From: Phytohabitans rumicis
GTDB taxonomy: Bacteria; Actinomycetota; Actinomycetes; Mycobacteriales; Micromonosporaceae
Direction of reading: 5' to 3'
Assembly: GCF_011764445.1 (NCBI RefSeq)
Contig: NZ_BLPG01000001.1
Span: 3,100,001-3,164,000 of the forward strand
Length of the DNA stretch: 64,000 nucleotides
Shown here: in pieces, positions 8,639 to 16,230 of the stretch
Layout of the letters: each line of letters starts with the position of its first letter
How positions within the stretch are numbered: the first letter of the stretch is position 1
The notes under the pieces: model-generated
What the model saw: the letters and a program-made list of their open reading frames with translations, nothing else
Told to the model about the DNA's origin: nothing
Database searches by the model: none
Position numbers and translations under genes: made by a program

Positions 8639-9927
8639 GAGGACACCTCCCGGGTACGCGTGGCCAGCTCCTCGAACGTGACGCCGTCGAAGCCGCCGAT
8701 GCTGCTGGTGAGGCGCCCCTTGAGCGGCCCGGTCCACTCCGGCCGGATGCCTGAGCCGCCGGTCAGCGCGCCCAGGACGGAGCCGACCGTGGCGCCGTTG
8801 GAGTCGGTGTCCCAGCCGCCGCTGACCACCGCGCAGATCCCACGGTCGAAGTCGCCACCGCTGTACGCGAGCGCGGCCGCCACGAGCGCCGCGTTGTTGC
8901 GTACGTGCACCCAGTGCAGGTGCCCGTGCCGCTTCTCGACCGCGTCGACGATGGACTCCCAGTCCCCTCGCAGGGATCGCGCCTCCCGTACCGCCCTGGC
9001 GAACGGCCCGTCCGGCAGCACCGACTCGCCGGCGTCCAGCACCTCGTCCACGGTGGACGCCACGACGGCGGCGGACGTCATCGCGGCCACCCACATCGCC
9101 CCGCTGACGCCGTCGCCGACGTGGCTGACCACCGCGTCCCGGTACGCCAGGGAGGCGGCCAGGTCCGGCCGGCCGGGTGACGTCCAGCCGTACACGTCGG
9201 CGCGGATCTGCGCCCCGATCCACTCCCGGAACGGGTTGTGGTGCCGCGCGGTCTCCGGCGGCACCAGCCCAAGTAGCAGGTTCCGGTACGCCACCCGCTC
9301 GGCCGTGAAGACCCGGCCGGCCGGCAGCCAGTCCAGCCACGCCTGGGCCACGTCCGCGCTGGTGAAGTCGCGCCCGTGCGCCTGGAGGATCCGCAGCGCC
9401 AGGAGGGCGAAGTTCAGGTCGTCGTCCTCGGGCGTGCCGTCGATGTTCTCGGCGAGGCTGGTCTTCGCGCTGCGCTTGTTCCACGGCCACCGGGCGGCGA
9501 CGTCTTCCGGTAGGCCGGTTGCCGTGAAGTACGCCTTCAGCGGCCACCGGCCTGTTGCCTCCAGGATTTCGCGGATGCCGCGCCGCGGGATCTTCTCCAC
9601 CGGCTTGCCGAGTACGCAGCCCACGGCGCGCCCCAGCCACGCCCCCAGCGCCCGCTCCGAGTGCAAGGAAGGGCCCCCTGTTATCGCTTTTTGCATAGGA
9701 GGGGGCCCTTCCTTGCACTCGGGCGCGGGGAGCGCGTCGAGCAGTTCCAGCGCTAGGGCGCGGAGCGCGGGGTCACCCGGGACGGAGGCGCCGCTGGTCG
9801 GGGCGGTGAGCGGGCCACCAGCGGCCGCCCACCGGGCCTCCACGGCGGACACGTCGCGGCCCTCGTCCCGGCTCGCCATCAGCTCGTACGGCAGCAGTTC
9901 CTCGGGCGTGGTCCAGGTGAGCCTCAC
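8635..9927 (-). CDS. ADP-ribosylglycohydrolase-family protein, copy 2, carrying an in-frame hairpin insert
   Basis: The protein has 430 residues from GTG at 9927, which overlaps the stop of the previous gene (GTGA). About 65 N-terminal residues precede the catalytic domain, which runs from ALGAWLGRAVGCVLGKPVEK. The metal-binding acidic motifs are GTPEDDDLNFALL near residue 165 and GGWDTDSNGATVG near 375. The first is EDDD rather than the usual TDDT. Residues ECKEGPPPMQKAITGGPSLHSE are encoded entirely by a palindromic repeat (9657-9722) also found between genes at 45457-45512. The family removes ADP-ribose or hydrolyses related N-/O-ribosides. With a ribokinase next door, a role in ribosyl-compound catabolism is more likely than protein de-ADP-ribosylation. 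Confidence 0.85.
   Translation of the reverse strand: MRLTWTTPEELLPYELMASRDEGRDVSAVEARWAAAGGPLTAPTSGASVPGDPALRALALELLDALPAPECKEGPPPMQKAITGGPSLHSERALGAWLGRAVGCVLGKPVEKIPRRGIREILEATGRWPLKAYFTATGLPEDVAARWPWNKRSAKTSLAENIDGTPEDDDLNFALLALRILQAHGRDFTSADVAQAWLDWLPAGRVFTAERVAYRNLLLGLVPPETARHHNPFREWIGAQIRADVYGWTSPGRPDLAASLAYRDAVVSHVGDGVSGAMWVAAMTSAAVVASTVDEVLDAGESVLPDGPFARAVREARSLRGDWESIVDAVEKRHGHLHWVHVRNNAALVAAALAYSGGDFDRGICAVVSGGWDTDSNGATVGSVLGALTGGSGIRPEWTGPLKGRLTSSIGGFDGVTFEELATRTREVSS
9657..9722. repeat. GCAAGGAAGGGCCC hairpin element, copy inside a coding sequence
   Basis: The two arms at 9657-9679 and 9700-9722 are exact inverted repeats of 23 bases (CCGAGTGCAAGGAAGGGCCC on the left). They flank a 20-base centre containing GTTATCGCTTTTTGCAT. 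The unit is 66 bases, so it keeps the reading frame and adds 22 codons to the ADP-ribosylglycohydrolase-family gene. The centre is identical to that of the intergenic copy at 45457-45512. The stems differ but each pairs perfectly, which points to maintained secondary structure. Confidence 0.9.
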
Positions 9928-11078
9928 TGCGCCTCCCGACGTGAGAGCCCCTTGAAGCGCTCCACGCGCCGGGCGTACCGGGCGGCGTCGGCGGCGAACA
10001 CCTCCGACGCGACGGCGGCCAGCACGCGGGCCGGCTCGGCGAGGTCCAGCCGGGACGCCTCGGCCACCACAGTGGACCATTCGGCGGGTACCGCCGGGGC
10101 GCCCCCGAGCGCACCGGCGATCGCACCCGCCATGGTGGCGGTCGAGTCGGAGTCCCGACCGTAGTTGACCGCCCCCAGCACCGCCTCCCGGTATCCCCCG
10201 TTCGCGACGACCAGCATTCCCAGCGCGACCGGCAGCTCCTCGATGGAGTGCAGCCGGCTCGGTCGCCGCGCCCCCAACCCCGGGGTGCGGTAGTCCTCCC
10301 CCACCGTGTCGTACGGCGCCACCGCCGCGCGCAGTGGCGCGATGGCGGCGCGCGTGTCCGCGTACCCGCGTGCGGCCTGGACCACGGCGGCGATGGCCGC
10401 GCCGGTCCCGTCGCGGGCCAGCTCCAGCGCCGCGTCCACCACGTCGTCGACGCCCGCGCCCGGCGCCATCGCCGCGGCGACCGCGGCGGCGAACACCGCG
10501 GCCGCCTCGCGGCCATAGCTGTGCTGGTGCGCCCCACCGATCTCGATGGCTTCCGCGTACGCCCCGGCCGGGTCGCCGGCGTTGACGATGCCGACCGGCG
10601 CCATGTACATCGCCGCACCGCAGTTGACGATGTTTCCCACGCCCGCCTCACGCGGGTCGGCGTGCGCGTGGTGCAGCCGGGTTACCAGCCAGCGTTCGGC
10701 GGCCGCGAGGCGGTGGAAGGCCACCGCCTCGCGCTCCAGGTCCGGGATGTAGACCTCCCGCTCGATCAGGTCGGGCACGAGCAGCTCGACGACGTCGTAC
10801 GCGTCGAGGTGGTCGCGCTTCTTCGCGTAGGCCCGGACCAGGGCGTGGGTCATCAACGTGTCGTCGGTGATGTGCCCATCGCCCTTGTGGTACGGCGCGA
10901 GCGGCCGGCTCGTGGCCCAGTTCTCGTGGAACGGGGGCACGATGCCTTCCACCCAGCCGCCGTAGCGGGTCCGGATCTCCTCGGGTAGCGCCGTCTCGGT
11001 GGCACCGCCGAGGGCATCGCCCACTGCGGCGCCGACGAGGCAGCCGACCGACTTGTCGAGCAGAAGACTCCCATGCAT
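9924..11078 (-). CDS. ADP-ribosylglycohydrolase-family protein, copy 1
   Basis: The 384-residue protein starts MHGSLLLDKSVGCLVGAAVGDALGG, the canonical start of this family. It keeps both metal-site motifs: GHITDDTLMTHALV near residue 68, and YGRDSDSTATMAGAIAGAL near 310. The segment NIVNCGAAMYMAPVGIVNAG is also typical. The fold hydrolyses ADP-ribosyl or ribosyl bonds with a binuclear Mg centre. ATG at 11078 begins 2 bases after the stop of the sugar-binding lipoprotein, so translation is probably coupled. It is followed by a more divergent paralogue, and the two may act on different linkages of the same imported substrate (inference). Confidence 0.88.
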   Translation of the reverse strand: MHGSLLLDKSVGCLVGAAVGDALGGATETALPEEIRTRYGGWVEGIVPPFHENWATSRPLAPYHKGDGHITDDTLMTHALVRAYAKKRDHLDAYDVVELLVPDLIEREVYIPDLEREAVAFHRLAAAERWLVTRLHHAHADPREAGVGNIVNCGAAMYMAPVGIVNAGDPAGAYAEAIEIGGAHQHSYGREAAAVFAAAVAAAMAPGAGVDDVVDAALELARDGTGAAIAAVVQAARGYADTRAAIAPLRAAVAPYDTVGEDYRTPGLGARRPSRLHSIEELPVALGMLVVANGGYREAVLGAVNYGRDSDSTATMAGAIAGALGGAPAVPAEWSTVVAEASRLDLAEPARVLAAVASEVFAADAARYARRVERFKGLSRREAQ

Positions 11079-11080
11079 GA

Positions 11081-12355
11081 CTACCGCAAAACCTGCTTCC
11101 CACCATCCACAAGCTGGGTGCCGAGCTGGTCCAGCGTGATCTTGTTCGCGAAGTACTGCTGAAGCGCCGGCGTGGCGTACTTGGTCTTCCACTCCGGGTA
11201 GCCGCTGACCGTCTGGAATGGAGCGATCGTCAGGTCGTTGGCGCTCGCCACCGCGACGTCCCAGCCCTGCTTGCCACTGGTCGCCTTCACCAGCTCCTCG
11301 CCGGCCTTCTTGCCGGTGGGCACGAGCCAGTCGCCCTGCGCCAGCCGGGCCTGGTTGGCCGGGTTGAGGAAGTACTCGACGAACTGCGCGGCCTGCTTCT
11401 TGGCCTTCGAGTCCTCCGAAATGGACAGCGTCTGCGGGTTGGCGGCCTGGTTGGCGCTCAGCCCCTTGATGGGCGGCAGCGTCACCCACTCAAAGCCGGC
11501 CGGCGCCTGCTCTACCATCTGCTGGCGAAGGAACACACCGCCGGGCAGCATCGCGTACTTGCCGGCGAAGAAGCCGGGCAGCGGGTCGGTGCCGCCCATG
11601 CCCACCGCGTCCGGCGAGGCCGACTTCGTCACGTAGAGCATGTCGTGGATGCGGCGCGGGATCTCCTTCTCCGCGTCGCCGACCTTCACCTCGGTCTTGC
11701 CGCCGTCGGTGTAGAAGAACTTGCCGTCGAAGTTGAGCGACAGGTTCATTACCCGGTTGGTCGGCGACTTCAGCGCCCACGCGACGCCGTAGGTGCCGCC
11801 CTTGGTGAGCTTTTGCGCGTTGGCCTGGAACTCGTCCCAGGTCCACCCCTGGCCGGCCGCCGGCACCGTGATCCCGGCCGCGTCGAGCAGCTTCTTGTTG
11901 GCCAGTACGACCTGCGACTCCAGCAGGAACGGCACGCCCACGACCTTGCCGTCGACCGTGACCGTGTCCCAGATGCCCTGGCTGATCTCCGACTTGAAGT
12001 CGCCGCCCAGCAGGCCGGACACGTCGGCCAGGTAGCCCTGCTTGGCGAACTCGCCGATGGCCGCGCTCTCGTACTGGAAGACGTCCGGCGCGTCACCGCC
12101 CTCGAACGAGGTCAGCAGCTGGTCGTGTACCGAGTTCCAGTCGCCCTGGACGTACTCGACCTGGATGTCGGCGTGCTCGGCGTTCCACTTGTCGACGAGC
12201 TCCTTGTTGGCCGCCAGCGAGTCCTTCTGCCACGCCAGGCTCAGGAAGCGCAGCTTGACCGGGCCGCTGCTCGGCTCCTCGTCGTCGCCCCCGCCGCCGC
12301 AGCCGGACAGTCCTATGAGGAGCGCCGCGGACACGGCCACCAGTTTTCTCAGCAT
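11081..12355 (-). CDS. Extracellular sugar-binding lipoprotein of an ABC importer
   Basis: The 424-residue protein has a lipoprotein signal MLRKLVAVSAALLIGLSGC with lipobox LSGC (Cys19) followed by a Gly/Asp/Glu-rich tether. The mature part is a family 1 solute-binding protein (VKLRFLSLAWQKD, LTSFEGGDAPDVFQYES, LADVSGLLGG, GVPFLLESQVVLANKKLLD, GWTWDEFQANAQKLTKGG). It is the substrate receptor for the two permeases encoded just upstream. No ATPase is in the operon, so a shared MsiK-like ATPase elsewhere probably powers uptake, as is usual in actinomycetes. It starts 11 bases after the second permease. Confidence 0.92.
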   Translation of the reverse strand: MLRKLVAVSAALLIGLSGCGGGGDDEEPSSGPVKLRFLSLAWQKDSLAANKELVDKWNAEHADIQVEYVQGDWNSVHDQLLTSFEGGDAPDVFQYESAAIGEFAKQGYLADVSGLLGGDFKSEISQGIWDTVTVDGKVVGVPFLLESQVVLANKKLLDAAGITVPAAGQGWTWDEFQANAQKLTKGGTYGVAWALKSPTNRVMNLSLNFDGKFFYTDGGKTEVKVGDAEKEIPRRIHDMLYVTKSASPDAVGMGGTDPLPGFFAGKYAMLPGGVFLRQQMVEQAPAGFEWVTLPPIKGLSANQAANPQTLSISEDSKAKKQAAQFVEYFLNPANQARLAQGDWLVPTGKKAGEELVKATSGKQGWDVAVASANDLTIAPFQTVSGYPEWKTKYATPALQQYFANKITLDQLGTQLVDGGKQVLR

Positions 12356-12366
12356 CGATGAGACTC

Positions 12367-13203
12367 CTAACCCTTAACGGCACCGGCAAGCGATCCGGAC
12401 GTGAGCCGGCGCTGCAGGAATGCGAAGAAGAGAAGACTCGGGATCGTCGCCAGCAGGGAGCCGGCGGCGAGGGGTCCGAGTCGGGCGATGCCCTCGACCC
12501 CGACGAACCTGGCCAGGGTCACCGGCAGGGTCGCGAGGTCGGGGCTCTTGAGCAGGACGAGCGCGAAGAAGAACTCATTCCAGGCGGAGATGAACGCGAA
12601 CAGCGAGGTGGCGACCACGCCGGGCGCGAGGAGCGGGGCGACCACCCGGCGCAGGACCTGCAACCGGGTGGCGCCGTCCACGGCGGCGGCCTCCTCCAGC
12701 TCGCGTGGGATGTTGCGGACGAAGCCCTGCAGCATCCACAGCGCGAACGGGAGTGCCCACACGACGTAGACCAGGACGAGGCCGACGTGGGTGTTGACCA
12801 GGTCGACCTGTCGCAGGATCAGGAACAACGGAATCACCAGGAGTACGAACGGGAAGAGCTGGGAAAGCAGCACCCAGCCCAGCGCCGCCGTACCGAGCCG
12901 GGTCTTGAAGCGGGCCAACGCGTACGACGCGGGAAGCGCGACGAGCACGGTGAGCACCGCCGTCGACAGCGACACCTGGAGGCTGTTGAGCGCGGCCCGG
13001 CCGAGCTCCTGTTCGGTGAACGCCTCCACGTAGTTGTCGAGCGTGGGGTTGTGTGGAATGAGCGTCGGGTGAATCTCCACCATCTCGCGTGGTGGCTTGA
13101 ACGACGTCGACAGCATCCACACGAGCGGGAAGCCGAGGAAGATGAGGTATCCGGCGAGGGCGAGGTACTGGAGCGTCTTCGCTATTGGCCCGGTGCGGTT
13201 CAT
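12367..13203 (-). CDS. Sugar ABC transporter permease, MalG type
   Basis: The 278-residue inner-membrane protein has six predicted membrane spans and the BPD_transp_1 EAA loop (RELEEAAAVDGATRLQVLRRVVAPLLAPG) near residue 185. It has the short N-terminus and late FISAWNEFFFAL segment of MalG-type permeases. It pairs with the MalF-type permease encoded directly upstream, whose stop overlaps its ATG by 4 bases. It is part of the LacI-led operon and should import the ligand of the lipoprotein that follows. Confidence 0.93.
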   Translation of the reverse strand: MNRTGPIAKTLQYLALAGYLIFLGFPLVWMLSTSFKPPREMVEIHPTLIPHNPTLDNYVEAFTEQELGRAALNSLQVSLSTAVLTVLVALPASYALARFKTRLGTAALGWVLLSQLFPFVLLVIPLFLILRQVDLVNTHVGLVLVYVVWALPFALWMLQGFVRNIPRELEEAAAVDGATRLQVLRRVVAPLLAPGVVATSLFAFISAWNEFFFALVLLKSPDLATLPVTLARFVGVEGIARLGPLAAGSLLATIPSLLFFAFLQRRLTSGSLAGAVKG

Positions 13204-14132
13204 ACGTTGGCCTCCCTCAGCCGGCGCCGCAGATAGACCGCCAGCAGCGCCACGATGATCACGACCATGACGTTGCCGAGCGCCGCCGCGTACCCGTAGT
13301 TGCCGTAGCGGAACGCCTCCTCGTACGCGAAGAGCATCGGCAGCATCGTGCGGCCGCCCGGCCCGCCGGCCGTCAGGACGTAGACCAGGCCGAACGAGTT
13401 GAAGTTCCAGATGAAGTCCAGCGTGGTGATGGCGACGATGACCGGCATCAGGCTGGGCACCGTGACGCTGCGAAAGCGCTGCCACGTCGTCGCGCCGTCC
13501 ACCGCCGCCGCCTCGTGCAGCTCCCGCGGTACGCCCTGCAGACCGGCCAGCAGCACGATGGTGGTTTGCGGCATGCCGGACCAGACACCGACGAGAATGA
13601 CCGCCGGCAGCGCGGTGCCGAAGTCACCGAGCCAGTTGTGCTGCAGGCTTTCCGCCCCGCCTCGATAGAGCACCTCGTTGAGCAGACCGGCATCCGGGTG
13701 GTAGACGAGACGCCACATGATGCCGACGATGACCGGCGGCATCGCCCACGGCACGAGCGCCATCACCCGCGCGAACCCGCGGAAGCGCAGCGGCTGGTTC
13801 AGCAGCAGCGCCAGCCCGAGCGCGAGGACGAACTGGAGAATCGTCACCGCGAACGACCACACGAGCCCAATCCGGAACGCGCTCCAGAACAGGTCGTCGT
13901 TCATCAGCTCGCGGTAATTCTCGATCCCGGTGAAGCTGGTGTCGACGTTGCGGCCCGCGCGCGCGTCGGTGAACCCGAGGTAGATGCCCCGCAGCAGCGG
14001 CACCACCGAGAGAATCAGCACGGGCATGAGGGCCGGCAGCAGGAGCAGGTAGACGGTCGTACGGTCGGATCGGGCGCGGGCCTTGTAATCCGGCTTCCTC
14101 GCGGCGGGCGGCGCCTCTGCGACTGTCGTCAT
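13200..14132 (-). CDS. Sugar ABC transporter permease, MalF type
   Basis: The 310-residue protein has a cytoplasmic N-terminus rich in Arg/Lys, then six membrane spans (TVYLLLLPALMPVLILSVVP first). It carries the EAA motif RELHEAAAVDGATTWQRFRSVTVPSLMPV near residue 215. The ENYRELMNDDLFWSAFRIG segment is standard for MalF/UgpA permeases. It lies between the LacI regulator, whose stop overlaps its ATG, and the MalG-type permease. The direct coupling to the regulator means that repressor and transporter are made from one message. Confidence 0.93.
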   Translation of the reverse strand: MTTVAEAPPAARKPDYKARARSDRTTVYLLLLPALMPVLILSVVPLLRGIYLGFTDARAGRNVDTSFTGIENYRELMNDDLFWSAFRIGLVWSFAVTILQFVLALGLALLLNQPLRFRGFARVMALVPWAMPPVIVGIMWRLVYHPDAGLLNEVLYRGGAESLQHNWLGDFGTALPAVILVGVWSGMPQTTIVLLAGLQGVPRELHEAAAVDGATTWQRFRSVTVPSLMPVIVAITTLDFIWNFNSFGLVYVLTAGGPGGRTMLPMLFAYEEAFRYGNYGYAAALGNVMVVIIVALLAVYLRRRLREANV

Positions 14133-15154
14133 TGGACGCCTCCACTCGTGGCCCGGATCACCAGGCTGGGTGCGACGTGCTCGCGCCGCGGCGGCAGGGC
14201 ACCGTCGGCGATGCGCTCCAGCAGCAGGCGGGCGGCGCGCCGACCGCGCTCCTCGGAGCCGAGCGAGACGCTGGAGATCTGCGGGTACGACATCTGCGCC
14301 AGCTCGGTGTCGTCCATGCCGACCAGGGCGACGTCCTCGGGCACCCGCTTGCCGGCCACCAGCAACGCGTGCAGCGCGCCAACCGCGATGAGGTCGTTGG
14401 CACACACGATCGCGTCGGGCTCCGCCCGGCTGAGCAGCCGCTCAGCGGCCGCGCGCCCCGGCGCGTACTGGAAATCGCCGACCTCGATGAGGTCGACGGG
14501 CATGCCGTGGCGCTCAAGCGCCGCGCGGAAGCCGGCGTCGCGGGCGACGCCGGGCACGGTGTCGAGCGGGCCGTTGAGGAAGGCGATCCGGGTACGCCCG
14601 GCCGCGACCAAGTGGTCCACGGCCAACGCGATGCCGGAGCGCGAGTCGGTCCGGACGTTGTCCACGGGTACGTCGTCCGCGAGCTGGCCGATCACGACAA
14701 CCGGCACGGGGGTGGTGGTGAGGGCCGCCACGTGCGCGGCGGTGATCCGGATCGGTGAGATGATCATGCCATCGACGTAACGGTGGGCCAGCCGGCGCAG
14801 TAACGCGGTCTCGCTGGCGACCTGCCCGCCGGTGGCGTGCACGAGCAGTTGGTGCCCCGACTCGGCGACCACCGCCTCGATCGCCCGCATCATCGCCACG
14901 TACACCGGGTTGCCGATGTCCTCGACGGCGAACGCGATCAGTCCGGTGCGCTGGGATTGGAGCGAACGGGCGATGGCGTTCGGCACGTACCCGACGGCGG
15001 CGGCCGCCTCACGCACCCGCCGCACGGTCTCCGGACTCCCGCCGACGCCGTTGAGCACCCGGGAGGCGGAGGCGATCGACACGCCGGCCCGAGCGGCGAC
15101 GGTGTGCACCGTCGGCCGCCCGTCGGCAGCATCTTGTAAACGTTTACGACCCAC
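14129..15154 (-). CDS. LacI-family transcriptional repressor, first gene of the operon
   Basis: The 341-residue protein has an N-terminal HTH (TVHTVAARAGVSIASASRVLNG) with the hinge helix VPNAIARSLQSQRTG. A periplasmic-binding-like effector domain follows (LIAFAVEDIGNPVY, DGMIISP, VDHLVAAGRTRIAFLNG, IVCANDLIAVGAL, VALVGMDDTELAQM). GTG at 15154 is supported by a GGAGG eight bases upstream. The first codons overlap a perfect GTAAACGTTTAC operator. A second half-conserved operator lies 30 bases upstream, so the gene very probably represses itself and the whole downstream run down to 1856. The effector is likely the imported sugar or its phosphate. Confidence 0.92.
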   Translation of the reverse strand: MGRKRLQDAADGRPTVHTVAARAGVSIASASRVLNGVGGSPETVRRVREAAAAVGYVPNAIARSLQSQRTGLIAFAVEDIGNPVYVAMMRAIEAVVAESGHQLLVHATGGQVASETALLRRLAHRYVDGMIISPIRITAAHVAALTTTPVPVVVIGQLADDVPVDNVRTDSRSGIALAVDHLVAAGRTRIAFLNGPLDTVPGVARDAGFRAALERHGMPVDLIEVGDFQYAPGRAAAERLLSRAEPDAIVCANDLIAVGALHALLVAGKRVPEDVALVGMDDTELAQMSYPQISSVSLGSEERGRRAARLLLERIADGALPPRREHVAPSLVIRATSGGVQ

Positions 15155-15190
15155 CGGTCGTACCTCCGCAGCTCACTTGTAAACGTTTCC
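15135..15190. promoter_or_regulatory. Two LacI-type operators at the start of the operon
   Basis: GTAAACGTTTAC at 15136-15147 is a perfect 12-base palindrome with the central CG typical of LacI-family sites. It falls inside codons 3-6 of the repressor gene. TGTAAACGTTTCC at 15178-15190 is a second, slightly degenerate site in the upstream region. The centres are about 43 bases apart, near four helical turns, so a tetramer or two dimers could bind the same face and block both initiation and early elongation. Confidence 0.8.
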
Positions 15191-15284
15191 AGGGAGTTTG
15201 CGCCGCCCACCCGCCCCGTCAAGGGTTTGTTACCACTTCGTTTCCTCAAGATCCTTCCCCGCGCGCCCCACGGCCCACCCGCCC

Positions 15285-15388
15285 CGTCGATCAAGGAAAA
15301 GCCCGCCGATCAAGGGCATATGGTCGTGCTTTGATCTCCAATCCACGACCATTTGCCCTTGATCGACGGAAAAGTCCTTGATCGACGC
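15285..15388. repeat. GATCAAGG nested palindrome, copy 1
   Basis: Each arm contains two tandem CGTCGATCAAGG-type blocks. The inner block continues into GGCATATGGTCGTG on the left and CACGACCATTTGCCC on the right. The spacer is TTTGATCTCCAATC. The ATATGG/CCATTT positions do not pair perfectly. It lies downstream of nothing obvious and upstream of the LacI promoter region. Confidence 0.88.
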
Positions 15389-15506
15389 AACGGAGGCCCG
15401 GAGGCCCAGCCGGATCTTGGTACGAAGTCGTCGCCTGACCGCCCTGACCGCGATTTCGTACCAAGATCTGGACCCCGGAGCTGCCAACGGCACCCCACCC
15501 CGCGCC

Positions 15507-15591
15507 CGCCGATCAAGGAAAAACCCGTCGATCAAGGGCATATGGCCGTGGTTTAGAGATCAAAGCACGACCATATGCCCTTGATCGACGC
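15507..15591. repeat. GATCAAGG nested palindrome, copy 2
   Basis: The left arm has both tandem blocks (CGCCGATCAAGG and CGTCGATCAAGGGC). The right arm keeps only the inner one (GCCCTTGATCGACG). The ATATGG/CCATAT core pairs perfectly. It sits about 80 bases downstream of the 3' end of the YccF gene (read leftwards), consistent with a 3'-end location. Confidence 0.88.
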
Positions 15592-15673
15592 AAAAGAGGG
15601 CGCGACGCACGGAGGGCCCGACGGGGAGAGAGCGCGCGACGCGAAGAGGGCGCGGCGGGGAGGGAGGGGCGGG

Positions 15674-16051
15674 CTAGGTGGGGGTTACTTCGCGGCCTAG
15701 GGGCCATAGGGCCGCCGGGACGAGCTTGAAGTTGGCGATGCCGAACGGGATGCCGATGACGGTGATGCACTGGGCGACCCCGGCCACGATGTGCGTCAGC
15801 GCCAACCACCATCCCGCCAGCACCACCCACAGCACGTTCGCCACGAAGGAACCGAGGCCGGCGCTCGGCTTGGCTTCGAGGGTGCGGCCGAACGGCCAGA
15901 GCGAGTAGTGCGCCAACCGCAGCGAGGCCACCCCGAACGGGATCGTCACGATCAGCGCGAAGCAGATCAGCGCGGCGATGCCGTACCCGATGGCGAACAC
16001 GATCCCGCTACCGAAGATCAACCAGAGCACGTTCAGTACTGTCCGGATCAC
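15674..16051 (-). CDS. YccF-domain inner-membrane protein
   Basis: The 125-residue protein contains two YccF repeats: IRTVLNVLWLIFGSGIVFAIG... IPFGVASLRLAHYSLWPFG, and VANVLWVVLAGWWLALTHIV... IGIPFGIANFKLVPAALWPLG. Each is a pair of membrane helices ending in the conserved IPFG...LWPFG signature. The family is membrane-embedded and of unknown function. GTG at 16051 matches the family N-terminus. The frame is open further upstream but only through a transposon-like repeat. That element ends 12 bases before the start codon and probably replaced the native upstream region. Confidence 0.85.
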   Translation of the reverse strand: MIRTVLNVLWLIFGSGIVFAIGYGIAALICFALIVTIPFGVASLRLAHYSLWPFGRTLEAKPSAGLGSFVANVLWVVLAGWWLALTHIVAGVAQCITVIGIPFGIANFKLVPAALWPLGREVTPT

Positions 16052-16062
16052 ATCTACCAAAC

Positions 16063-16230
16063 TAGGGCATGTCTGGTGGATCTTTGTGGGGCTGCGGCGG
16101 GCCCAGACGACGACCAGCGGCACCGGGCGGAAGGCCGCATACAACACCGGTATGCGACATTCCGCCCGGCACTCCCGGATCGCCGCCTGGACCTCGCCTC
16201 GCACCCACAAGATCCACCAGACATGCCCTA
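16063..16230. mobile_element. MITE-like element with terminal inverted repeats
   Basis: The 168-base unit begins TAGGGCATGTCTGGTGGATC and ends with its inverted complement (GATCCACCAGACATGCCCTA, 16211-16230). The termini match over 20 bases and then continue with one indel (CTTTGTGGG/CCCACAAG). Inside is a further imperfect hairpin around CGCATACAACACCGGTATGCG. No coding sequence is present, so it would need a transposase in trans. The TA ends suggest TA-target insertion of the IS630/Tc1 kind, but no clear duplicated target beyond that is visible. Its right end supplies the TAG stop of the ribokinase gene. Confidence 0.75.

Larger units (their letters stand above)
15155..15673. other. 519-base gene-free interval with operator and palindromic repeats
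   Basis: Outside the operator, the interval holds two copies of the nested GTCGATCAAGG palindrome (15285-15388 and 15507-15591). Between them is another inverted repeat, GATCTTGGTACGAA at 15413-15426 paired with 15455-15468. The stretch 15595-15670 is G-rich, low in complexity and without an inferred function. I see no convincing coding sequence; open frames across the repeats simply read through the palindromes. Confidence 0.75.

Noticed and set aside
12358-14780. Long open frames on the plus strand opposite the ABC transporter genes
   Set aside because: They are antisense frames kept open by extreme GC3 bias. Their products are low-complexity Arg/Gly/His/Gln sequence with no domain.
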